Both the position numbers and the translations under genes were made by a program. A stretch of 8,249 nt of DNA from Nitrosopumilales archaeon (lineage in GTDB: Archaea; Thermoproteota; Nitrososphaeria; Nitrososphaerales; Nitrosopumilaceae), in the NCBI GenBank assembly GCA_016838795.1, contig JAEHKQ010000037.1:1-8249 (forward strand). Reading direction: 5' to 3'. Each line of letters opens with the position of its first letter. Within the stretch, counting starts at the first letter, position 1. Shown one piece after another: positions 1-5,182 of the stretch. A model generated the notes under the pieces. The model did not search any database, was not told the DNA's origin, and saw nothing but the letters and a program-made list of their open reading frames with translations.

Positions 1-466
1 TATTGAGAAAATGCCTTTCATAATTTTTGGTGGCATCATCTAATCTTTTTAAAACATTCTTGATTGAGTCTGGAAGTAATTCAACTCTACCCATTGCTTT
101 AACTCTCATCTGATTTTTGTGAATACGTGGATCGTTGAACAGCTTTTCAAGCCTAGTTCTTATAAGCTCAAAAAGATCTTCTAACTCTAAATCTCTTTTA
201 CTTAGATTTTCTGCTGATAACACATACAATGTGATAATTTTAATATCAAATTCTTCACACCAATCAAGAAGATTTTCAACTGCATCGGCTCCCTTAAAAT
301 GCCCTTCTTTAGATAGGCTAAGATTTCTTTTTGCCCATCTGCGATTGCCATCTAAAATTATGGCAATATGATTTGGCATCGGACCGTTAAAAATCTCTTT
401 TTCTAATTTTTTAGAATAAAGATTATAGAGTCCTAAAAGATGAAATGCGGTATTTTTGAATTTAAT
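1..466 (-). CDS. uppS: Cis-prenyltransferase (undecaprenyl/polyprenyl diphosphate synthase), 5' part only
   Basis: This enzyme condenses isopentenyl diphosphate units in cis onto an allylic diphosphate to make the long polyprenyl carrier; in archaea the product serves protein glycosylation and surface-glycan assembly at the membrane. The signature HIAIILDGNRRWA is visible; its Asp is the catalytic, Mg-binding residue (about residue 39 from the proposed start). It is followed by EGHFKGAD and TLYVLSAEN, the usual next conserved blocks. The window edge cuts the gene after about 155 codons, so roughly the last 100 residues are missing. The first ATG is at 379-377, but the frame stays open upstream to a stop at 475-473, and the extra 29 residues (LYNLYSKKLEKEIFNGP) look like the N-terminal helix of archaeal homologues. 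A strong Shine-Dalgarno, GGTGATC (477-471), lies 4 bases before an in-frame ATT (466-464), so I place the start there; an annotation pipeline would probably choose 379. Family call very sure, start inferred. Confidence 0.9.
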   Translation of the reverse strand, partial: MKFKNTAFHLLGLYNLYSKKLEKEIFNGPMPNHIAIILDGNRRWAKRNLSLSKEGHFKGADAVENLLDWCEEFDIKIITLYVLSAENLSKRDLELEDLFELIRTRLEKLFNDPRIHKNQMRVKAMGRVELLPDSIKNVLKRLDDATKNYERHFLN

Positions 467-470
467 ATTT

Positions 471-478
471 GATCACCT
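471..478 (-). promoter_or_regulatory. Shine-Dalgarno of the prenyltransferase gene (decides the start)
   Basis: The minus strand reads AGGTGATC here, an exact complement to the archaeal 16S rRNA 3' end (GATCACCT). The next in-frame codon at normal distance is ATT (466-464), and no ATG, GTG or TTG lies in reach. A TGA overlaps this element in the same frame, so the start cannot lie further upstream. Confidence 0.6.
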
Positions 479-513
479 TTTCTAATTAAAACTAGGAATA
501 TAGATATGATTGT

Positions 514-543
514 TTTTACCCAAATTCTTACATTTGGGTAAAA
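514..543. repeat. Perfect 12-bp inverted repeat (hairpin) between the DUF373 gene and uppS
   Basis: The left arm TTTTACCCAAAT (514-525) and right arm ATTTGGGTAAAA (532-543) are exact reverse complements, separated by a 6-base loop, TCTTAC. In minus-strand RNA the hairpin starts 5 bases after the DUF373 stop codon (551-549) and ends about 36 bases before the uppS Shine-Dalgarno. The 3' flank on that strand is AAAAACAATC, not a U-run, so it is not a typical intrinsic terminator. It could be an mRNA-processing or stability element, an operator for a dimeric regulator, or a weak transcription barrier. The structure is certain, the role unknown. Confidence 0.7.
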
Positions 544-548
544 GATTT

Positions 549-1694
549 CTAGTCCGAAAGCAGTTCCTCGTCTTTATGTTTTCTAAATTTTTTAAACAAA
601 ATTGTGGCAGAAACAAGAGTAACAGCAAAACCAATAAGAAGTGGGATAATAAGAGTAAACGAACTTTCATCGTTGATTAAGATATTAGTAAATTGTGATA
701 CGGTGGGATACAGAGCAACCAGAACGATCAACCTTAAAGTATCACTGATTCGCCTATGAATTCCTCCTAGCCAATTACTTAGTAGTATTCCTCCAAATAT
801 TGCACCAATTCCAATCCATAAAATTGGTAATGCGCCTGCAAAAAATTGTCCAATTATAACTTTATTTGATATAATATTGATCATCTGAGTTTCAGAACCA
901 ATCAAACTTGTATCAACAGCTATGACTCCTGCGGAGATTGAAGACAAAATAAAAATTATTCCCGTTATCACAGTAAACATCCTAATGAATCCAGACGGAG
1001 TAGGTTTTGTCCAATGTGACCAAGCTCTATCAATATCAAATGCTCTTATCAAAAATGCTCCTCCTAAAATACTCACAAGTATTGCAAAAATTTCTGCTGT
1101 ATAACCAAATACAGTAGCTATACCTCCAATTAACAACAGAATTCCCGGTACACCTAAAAAGAATTTTGAATATTTAGAATCATAAGCAATCATTTTCAAA
1201 TATTTGCCAAAAACTGCATAGGAATACTCTACACTTCTACTGACCTTCATTACTACTCTTTGAACTGAAATAACAGGAAGTACGTTTTGAATTACCGGAA
1301 TTACACTTTCGTCATCTTCACCATCAGAAATAATTACTGCACCATTAGCAGAGAATGTTTGTAAAACTGATTTTATTTCAGAAGCAATTTTTTCATCAGC
1401 CTGAACTCCTCTATTCTTAACTCCCGTAACTGTAATTACTTGCGCAACATATCCTTTGCTAATTAGATCCTCGTAAGTTTTGATCGCGGAAAAAATTGAA
1501 TTAGAGTCAGCATCTTCAGGATCTTCAAGAGCAAGTCGTTGTGCAGCTTCAATACATGCATCCCTACCAACAACAGGTGTTGAAATTCCAGTTTTTTCAC
1601 CAACATCATTATCTCTATCTACACAAATTACAAGCAATTTACTTGCAGAAGAAGAGGATATTTTATTCTCAAGTTTACCTACTTTTTGAGACAT
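549..1694 (-). CDS. DUF373 family multi-pass membrane protein, function unknown
   Basis: This 381-residue protein belongs to DUF373, an archaeal membrane family without an established function. The soluble N-terminal half (about 18-155) carries the family's acidic motifs CVDRDNDVG (24-32), ALEDPEDAD (55-63) and ISDGEDDE (122-129); the Asp/Glu clusters suggest metal or nucleotide binding, but that is inference. The C-terminal half (about 178-368) is hydrophobic with about six predicted membrane helices, near 179-197, 200-217, 237-260, 285-307, 319-338 and 345-367, and ends in a charged tail (FKKFRKHKDEELLSD). The first 17 residues are Ser-rich and probably disordered. The ATG at 1694 is preceded by a weak GTGAT and by an A/T element at leaderless distance. 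It lies between a membrane-anchored protein and the polyprenyl synthase on the same strand, which hints at an envelope role but proves nothing. Confidence 0.88.
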   Translation of the reverse strand: MSQKVGKLENKISSSSASKLLVICVDRDNDVGEKTGISTPVVGRDACIEAAQRLALEDPEDADSNSIFSAIKTYEDLISKGYVAQVITVTGVKNRGVQADEKIASEIKSVLQTFSANGAVIISDGEDDESVIPVIQNVLPVISVQRVVMKVSRSVEYSYAVFGKYLKMIAYDSKYSKFFLGVPGILLLIGGIATVFGYTAEIFAILVSILGGAFLIRAFDIDRAWSHWTKPTPSGFIRMFTVITGIIFILSSISAGVIAVDTSLIGSETQMINIISNKVIIGQFFAGALPILWIGIGAIFGGILLSNWLGGIHRRISDTLRLIVLVALYPTVSQFTNILINDESSFTLIIPLLIGFAVTLVSATILFKKFRKHKDEELLSD

Positions 1695-1716
1695 ATTATC
1701 ACAGTTACAAAATTAC

Positions 1717-1724
1717 TTTTTAAT
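1717..1724 (-). promoter_or_regulatory. Possible TATA-like element for the DUF373 gene
   Basis: The minus strand reads ATTAAAAA about 23-30 bases before the ATG at 1694. At that distance a transcript would be leaderless or nearly so, as is common in thaumarchaea. The 80-base gap from the upstream gene makes a separate promoter plausible. The match is weak in such AT-rich DNA. Confidence 0.35.
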
Positions 1725-1774
1725 GATTTCCCCCAATTGAAAATATTATACTTAGGCTTTAAAATGAAATTTTG

Positions 1775-2272
1775 TCAGGGACGTGTATTATCTGATTCAA
1801 TAATGAGGGATTCAGAGTTAATTTTAAACTCATTTAATTTTTGAAGGACATTCTTCATTTCATTTGATTGAATCCCCTTCTCTATCATAGATGCAGCTAC
1901 AATAGTTTCTCGAATGTAGGAGTTGTATTGTCTTAATGATTCAATATAATTGATGTAACTTTCTAGCCATTCTTCAGTGGCTTTGCTTTCTACTAATTCT
2001 ATTATTTGGGAATTGATCTGGGATGAAGATGCTTTAGCAAGTTCTATGTATTCTTCGGGAGAAATTTTTTCATCTAAAAGATTTTGAAATTCAATATCTA
2101 CAGATTCTCTAATTACGCCATGAATATTTTTGACACCATCCAAATGAGAATCAAAATCTGAAACAATAAACTTAATTTCATTATTTTCAGGCAAAAACCA
2201 AATTAGAAAACTAGCGCTTGTAATGGCCACCAACATACCTATAGTAATTATAATACCCTTTTTCGATGCCAT
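1775..2272 (-). CDS. Hypothetical protein with one N-terminal membrane anchor and a helical extracytoplasmic domain
   Basis: I do not recognise a named family for this 165-residue protein. A short basic start (MASKK) precedes one hydrophobic segment (about 6-27, GIIITIGMLVAITSASFLIW), which fits a signal anchor or uncleaved signal peptide with the rest outside the cell; there is no lipobox Cys. The remainder (about 30-165) is acidic, free of Cys, rich in Glu, Ile, Ser and Asn, and patterned like long amphipathic helices, possibly a helical bundle or coiled coil (about 45-155). No catalytic motif is visible. The hydrophobic N-terminus and a well-placed TATA-like box support the ATG at 2272. 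It is the first of three same-strand genes, 80 bases before DUF373, and could be cotranscribed with it. It is probably a real gene; a role as surface or envelope helper is a guess. Confidence 0.75.
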   Translation of the reverse strand: MASKKGIIITIGMLVAITSASFLIWFLPENNEIKFIVSDFDSHLDGVKNIHGVIRESVDIEFQNLLDEKISPEEYIELAKASSSQINSQIIELVESKATEEWLESYINYIESLRQYNSYIRETIVAASMIEKGIQSNEMKNVLQKLNEFKINSESLIIESDNTRP

Positions 2273-2292
2273 CTATTAAAAATGATAACTGC

Positions 2293-2302
2293 TTATTTAT
2301 AA
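2293..2302 (-). promoter_or_regulatory. TATA box for the membrane-anchored hypothetical gene
   Basis: The minus strand reads TTATAAATAA, a strong archaeal TATA-like match, spanning 21-30 bases before the ATG at 2272. No Shine-Dalgarno lies between them. The spacing predicts transcription starting at or next to the ATG, giving a leaderless mRNA. Confidence 0.6.
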
Positions 2303-2521
2303 CTGGTAAATTCCATAAAAACTAGTAGGATATCAAAAAAACCATGGAAAATCTTTTTTCTAAATTAAATCTATAATAAAATTATAAAAAAATTATAATT
2401 TTTGATAAAATTAGTTTTAGGACGTTTCCACATGCTCTTCCAAATATACCCTCATCAAGTGTATAGTTAAATAATTTTTACAGCCTCTTCCTAAATAGAG
2501 CTACTCCGATGATTTTTTAGA
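2303..2521. other. Divergent intergenic region, AT-rich, with an AT palindrome and a less AT-rich island
   Basis: No convincing gene lies here. Positions 2320-2415 are almost pure A/T and include a perfect 10-bp inverted repeat, AAAATTATAA (2378-2387) against TTATAATTTT (2393-2402), around a 5-base A loop. Positions 2417-2463 are clearly less AT-rich (about 43% G+C by my count of 47 bases) and hold only a 12-codon frame starting at an ATG. The A/T elements for the zinc-ribbon gene follow. The region most simply holds divergent promoters; a small RNA from the island is possible but unproven. Confidence 0.5.
2467..2474 (+). promoter_or_regulatory. Possible TATA-like element upstream of the zinc-ribbon gene
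   Basis: TTAAATAA here would place a transcription start near 2495-2500 and give a leader of about 25 bases. A second candidate, CTAAATAG (2491-2498), sits 24-31 bases before the ATG at 2522 and would give a leaderless mRNA. I cannot choose between them from sequence alone. Confidence 0.35.
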
Positions 2522-2665
2522 ATGGTTACAGCATATTGTGTAAAATGCAGAGCAAAAAGGGAAATAAAAGATCCTGAAGAAATTAAAATGAAAAATGGAC
2601 GTCCAGCTGTAAAAGGGACCTGTCCAAAATGTGGAACTAAGGTTTTCCGAATAGGAAAAATGTAG
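2522..2665 (+). CDS. Small zinc-ribbon protein, DUF5679 family
   Basis: This 47-residue protein is almost entirely one zinc ribbon. It opens MVTAYCVKCRAKREI, has a central KNGRPAVKGTCPKCGT and ends KVFRIGKM. The zinc ligands are two CxxC knuckles, Cys6/Cys9 and Cys34/Cys37. The spacing, the conserved NGRPA-KG-CP-CG block and the size match DUF5679, a short family in archaea and some bacteria without a known function; a nucleic-acid or ribosome-associated role is a common guess for such ribbons. The ATG is the only sensible start, and no strong Shine-Dalgarno precedes it. It lies 60 bases before aIF2-beta, with a T6 run in between, so it may be its own transcript. Codon use looks like its neighbours. 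The gene is very likely real despite its size. Confidence 0.88.
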   Translation: MVTAYCVKCRAKREIKDPEEIKMKNGRPAVKGTCPKCGTKVFRIGKM

Positions 2666-2684
2666 GAAGACTTACCACAAACTC

Positions 2685-2698
2685 TTTTTTAAAATAAA
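2685..2698 (+). promoter_or_regulatory. T-run and overlapping TATA-like element between the zinc-ribbon gene and aIF2-beta
   Basis: TTTTTTAAAATAAA begins about 20 bases after the zinc-ribbon stop codon. The T6 part could end that transcript in the archaeal U-run manner. The TTTTAAAATAAA part looks like a TATA box whose start site would fall near 2717-2725, next to the UUG start of aIF2-beta. Both readings can hold at once. Confidence 0.4.
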
Positions 2699-2725
2699 TC
2701 CATATAGGGTAAAATCATCTACCTA

Positions 2726-3154
2726 TTGATATTGACTAAAACTGAATATGAAATACTACTCAAACGCATTGAGGATAATTTATCAAATGCCGAAAAACAG
2801 ACATCTACTAGGTTTGAATTGCCGGCAGTAGATGTAATGTGGGAAGGACAAAAGACTTTCCTCCGTAATTTTGCTGAATTTCCTAGAGTCTTACGTAGAG
2901 ACCCAGACAAAGTCCTTCAATACCTTTCAAAGGAATTTGCTGTTCCAGCAGAGCGTATAGGAGATAAAGCCATGTTTATTGGAAGAAGAGATCCAGATGA
3001 TTTTACCCGTTTATTTCAAATCTATGTAAAAGATTATCTTGAATGCCCTACTTGCAAAAGTCCAGACACTAAAATTGTAAAAGAAAATAGGATCTCATTT
3101 TTGATCTGTGAGGCTTGCGGGGCAAAATCAACTATGAAGGGCAAGTATGCATAA
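2726..3154 (+). CDS. eif2b: Translation initiation factor aIF2, beta subunit
   Basis: The beta subunit of the archaeal aIF2 heterotrimer, which with alpha and gamma carries initiator Met-tRNA to the small ribosomal subunit. At 142 residues it has the usual length. An N-terminal helix (about 5-24) that contacts gamma is followed by the central alpha-beta domain (about 30-100; RNFAEFPRVLRRDPDKVLQY and GRRDPDDFTRLFQIYVKDY are typical) and a C-terminal zinc ribbon with ligands Cys107, Cys110, Cys128 and Cys131 (LECPTCKS, CEACGAKS). The conserved TKTEYEILLKRI begins right after the proposed start and no ATG lies near, so the start is UUG: TTG at 2726 or, two codons on, TTG at 2732. No clear Shine-Dalgarno precedes it, so the mRNA may be nearly leaderless. 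The stop overlaps the next gene's ATG (TAATG), implying coupled translation with DUF424. Confidence 0.95.
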   Translation: MILTKTEYEILLKRIEDNLSNAEKQTSTRFELPAVDVMWEGQKTFLRNFAEFPRVLRRDPDKVLQYLSKEFAVPAERIGDKAMFIGRRDPDDFTRLFQIYVKDYLECPTCKSPDTKIVKENRISFLICEACGAKSTMKGKYA

Positions 3155-3450
3155 TGCAATTTTCAGTTCGTCTCACAGGTTATCAAGAAAACACAATGCT
3201 CAATATCTGTGATGTAGATTTAGTTGGAAAAAAAATTTCTGAAAATAACCTTCAAGTTGATATAAGCAAAAACTACTATGGAAAAGAAATTGTAGAAAAA
3301 AACGAAGCTGAAAATCTTTTAAAAAATTCTTCTATCATAAATATGGTTGGAAAAGAAATAATTTCCTTATCAATGAATCTAGGAATTGGTTCTGAAAAAG
3401 GAATAAAGAAAATTAGTGGCGTACCATTTTTGATTGTTTATAAGATATAA
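3154..3450 (+). CDS. DUF424 domain-containing protein
   Basis: A 98-residue protein of the archaeal DUF424 family, which has no settled biochemical role. It begins MQFSVRLTGYQENTMLNICD and shows family blocks DLVGKKI (21-27), ISKNYYGKEIV (37-47) and the C-terminal GVPFLIVYK (89-97). It is soluble, without membrane segments or Cys pairs. The frame is open back to 3115, but the ATG at 3154 overlaps the aIF2-beta stop in TAATG and places the domain at the N-terminus as in relatives, so I prefer it to the longer reading. DUF424 between aIF2-beta and aIF1A is an arrangement I recall from other archaea and suggests a translation-linked function, which remains inference. No strong Shine-Dalgarno is present; reinitiation at the overlap is likely. 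Confidence 0.85.
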   Translation: MQFSVRLTGYQENTMLNICDVDLVGKKISENNLQVDISKNYYGKEIVEKNEAENLLKNSSIINMVGKEIISLSMNLGIGSEKGIKKISGVPFLIVYKI

Positions 3451-3460
3451 AACAGCACAA

Positions 3461-3468
3461 TTATATAC
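3461..3468 (+). promoter_or_regulatory. TATA box for the aIF1A gene
   Basis: TTATATAC lies 21-28 bases before the ATG at 3489, in the 38-base gap after DUF424, and no Shine-Dalgarno follows. This predicts an internal promoter giving a leaderless mRNA for aIF1A and possibly the genes downstream. Confidence 0.6.
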
Positions 3469-3488
3469 AAAAAATTTGAAAACATCTT

Positions 3489-3800
3489 ATGGGAAAAAGA
3501 AAAGTACTAAACGAAAGTCAATTAAAAGAAATTCGATTACCAGAAGAAGGAGAATTATTAGGTCGTGTATTGAAACTATTGGGTGGTGATCACGTTTTAG
3601 TTAAATGTACAGACGGTATTACAAGACGAGGAAGAATTAGAGGCAAATTAAAACGTAGAATCTGGATACGTGATAATGATATTGTCGTTATCTCGCCATG
3701 GGATTTTAAAGCAACTGAAAGAGGTGACATTATTTGGAGATTCACATTACCTCAAGTAGATTGGTTAAAAAATAACGATCATCTGCCTAGAGATTTCTAG
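3489..3800 (+). CDS. eif1A: Translation initiation factor aIF1A
   Basis: The archaeal relative of eIF1A and bacterial IF1, which binds the A site of the small ribosomal subunit and helps initiator tRNA and start-codon selection. The 103-residue protein has the family's length and a single S1/IF1-type OB fold (about 17-85), recognisable from EEGELLGRVLKLLGGDHVLV, then CTDGITRRGRIRGKLKRRIWI and the NDIVVISPWDF strand, with the basic patch RRGRIRGKLKRRIWIR facing rRNA. The short basic N-terminal tail (MGKRK) is also typical. The ATG has a TATA box at leaderless distance, suggesting transcription separate from aIF2-beta and DUF424. The next gene begins 32 bases after the stop, so read-through into rio1 is likely. 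Confidence 0.96.
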   Translation: MGKRKVLNESQLKEIRLPEEGELLGRVLKLLGGDHVLVKCTDGITRRGRIRGKLKRRIWIRDNDIVVISPWDFKATERGDIIWRFTLPQVDWLKNNDHLPRDF

Positions 3801-3832
3801 AATATTAGAAATCAATTTTTACTTGGGAAATT

Positions 3833-4627
3833 ATGATGAAAATATTGTTGGATGATCTTGAAAAAAGCTTACAATCAAGAATCGATAATAAACTAATATC
3901 GAAATCAAAACGTGGCAAACCTATAAACGGGTTCAAGAAAAATAAGGTGATAAATGAAGTTTTAGACAAAACTACAATGCTTACTATTTATAAAATGATA
4001 AATTCTCACATCATTTCATATGTTAACGGTGTAGTTAAGGCAGGAAAAGAGTCTGTGCTATTTTGGGCTGTTGATCAAAACCAAAATGACGTTGCTCTGA
4101 AAGTGTATCTAGTGACCACCTCAAATTATAAGCGCCGTGCTCAATACATTTTAGGCGATCCTCGATTTTCAAAGATAAAACGTGGAACGAGGAATCTTGT
4201 AAATTTATGGGCACAGAAAGAATTTTCCAATTTAACCAGATGCTTTGAATGTGGAATTCCAGTAGTAAAACCCATACATGTCTCAAAAAATGTTCTTGTA
4301 ATTGAATTTGTTGGAAAAAATGGTGTGCCAACAAAAAATCTACTAGAATCCAAAGAAGTCAACAAAAAAGATTTTGACATGGCCATTTCAATTCTGAAAA
4401 GTCTGTACAAAGATGCAAAATTAGTTCATGCAGATTTTTCAGAATACAATATTTTTAAGACTGAAAAAGGACTAGTTGTCTTTGATCTAGGCTCTGCGGT
4501 TGATATTCGACATCCTAATTCCACTGAATTTCTTAAAAGGGATATTAATAACATAACAAAATTTTTTGTGAGAAGAGGACTAACAATTCAAAATCCAGCC
4601 GATACATATGATGAGGTAATAAAATGA
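3833..4627 (+). CDS. rio1: RIO1-type atypical serine/threonine protein kinase
   Basis: RIO1 is an atypical kinase/ATPase needed for late maturation of the small ribosomal subunit. The 264 residues cover an N-terminal helical part (1-60), the nucleotide loop GVVKAGKESVLFWA (66-79; compare STGKEA in relatives), the ATP-binding Lys90 in VALKVY, the RIO flexible-loop region YILGDPRFSKIKRGTRN (105-121), hinge EFVGKNGVP (158-166), catalytic loop LVHADFSEYN (197-206, Asp201 and Asn206) and the metal-binding Asp218 in VVFDLGSAVDIRHP. All catalytic residues are present. The FDLGSAV block departs a little from the more common IDxxQAV but keeps the Asp. Two ATGs stand in tandem (3833 and 3836) and either may serve. 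The stop overlaps the KH gene start (ATGA), implying coupled translation with a partner in the same ribosome-assembly step. Confidence 0.95.
   Translation: MMKILLDDLEKSLQSRIDNKLISKSKRGKPINGFKKNKVINEVLDKTTMLTIYKMINSHIISYVNGVVKAGKESVLFWAVDQNQNDVALKVYLVTTSNYKRRAQYILGDPRFSKIKRGTRNLVNLWAQKEFSNLTRCFECGIPVVKPIHVSKNVLVIEFVGKNGVPTKNLLESKEVNKKDFDMAISILKSLYKDAKLVHADFSEYNIFKTEKGLVVFDLGSAVDIRHPNSTEFLKRDINNITKFFVRRGLTIQNPADTYDEVIK
4613..4617 (+). promoter_or_regulatory. Shine-Dalgarno of the KH gene
   Basis: GAGGT inside the end of rio1, 6 bases before the ATG at 4624. It confirms that start and suggests independent initiation in addition to coupling through the ATGA overlap. Confidence 0.55.
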
Positions 4628-5181
4628 GTTTTGAAAAACTAATTAGAATTCCAACAGAAAGAATAGCGGTACTCATTGGAAAATCTGGAAATGTTAAATC
4701 TGAAATTGAAAATGCTTGTTCTGTAAGGCTAGATATTGATAGTGAAACTGGCGAAACTTTAATCGCAGGAGTTGGAAGTGTAGATACGATACAACCTTTC
4801 AAAGCAGTAGAAATTGTTACTGCAATCGGTCGTGGCTTTTCTCCAAAAAATGCAATGAAGTTACTAGAAGGTGAAAATACCTTACATGTAATAGACTTAA
4901 GGGAGTTTGCAGGAAAATCATCAGCACACATTGAAAGAATTAAAGGGAGAATTATAGGTGAAGGCGGTAAGGCGAGGAGAACCATGGAAAAACTTAGTGA
5001 CACAAACATCTCAATATACGGAAGAACCGTTTCGATAATTGGTGAAACTAATAAGCTTAAACTTGCAGTTGATGCGATCTCAGCTATTTCCAATGGAAGC
5101 ATGCATGGAGCTGTATACCATAAGCTTGAATCTGCAAGACAACGAGATAAAATTGAGAGACTAAAATTGTGGGAAGATTAA
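4624..5181 (+). CDS. Two-KH-domain RNA-binding protein, archaeal Dim2/Pno1 homologue
   Basis: A 185-residue RNA-binding protein related to eukaryotic Pno1/Dim2, which binds the 3' end of pre-16S/18S rRNA during small-subunit assembly. KH1 (about 1-75) has the GxxG loop as GKSG (19-22) in RIAVLIGKSGNVKSEIE; KH2 (about 85-160) has GEGG (112-115) in GRIIGEGGKARRTME. The link LHVIDLREFAGKS and the C-terminal helix ending ERLKLWED are typical of the family. Its ATG lies inside the end of rio1 (ATGA), with a GAGGT Shine-Dalgarno at 4613-4617, 6 bases upstream. In eukaryotes RIO kinases and Pno1 act on the same pre-40S particle, so the pairing fits. The stop is one base before top6B. An equally long open frame on the opposite strand is a shadow. 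Confidence 0.93.
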   Translation: MSFEKLIRIPTERIAVLIGKSGNVKSEIENACSVRLDIDSETGETLIAGVGSVDTIQPFKAVEIVTAIGRGFSPKNAMKLLEGENTLHVIDLREFAGKSSAHIERIKGRIIGEGGKARRTMEKLSDTNISIYGRTVSIIGETNKLKLAVDAISAISNGSMHGAVYHKLESARQRDKIERLKLWED

Positions 5182-5182
5182 G

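Noticed and set aside
135..371. 78-codon plus-strand frame
   Set aside because: It lies antisense to the conserved catalytic motifs of the cis-prenyltransferase and has no features of its own.
2407..2450. C/D-box small RNA on the minus strand (TTGATGAGG resembles a C box)
   Set aside because: The first base of the C-box consensus is wrong and no CTGA D box or internal C'/D' pair follows within a normal length.
2434..2472. 12-codon plus-strand frame starting MLFQIYPHQ
   Set aside because: Too short, with no Shine-Dalgarno or recognisable peptide; likely chance.
3115..3153. Longer N-terminus for DUF424 starting inside aIF2-beta
   Set aside because: The extension only re-reads the aIF2-beta zinc-ribbon codons in another frame; the TAATG start at 3154 fits the family N-terminus.
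4545..5102. 185-codon minus-strand frame opposite the KH gene
   Set aside because: It is as long as the KH protein but has no family motifs, is rich in Ser, Ile and Leu as antisense readings of AT-rich genes are, and lies opposite well-conserved KH motifs.
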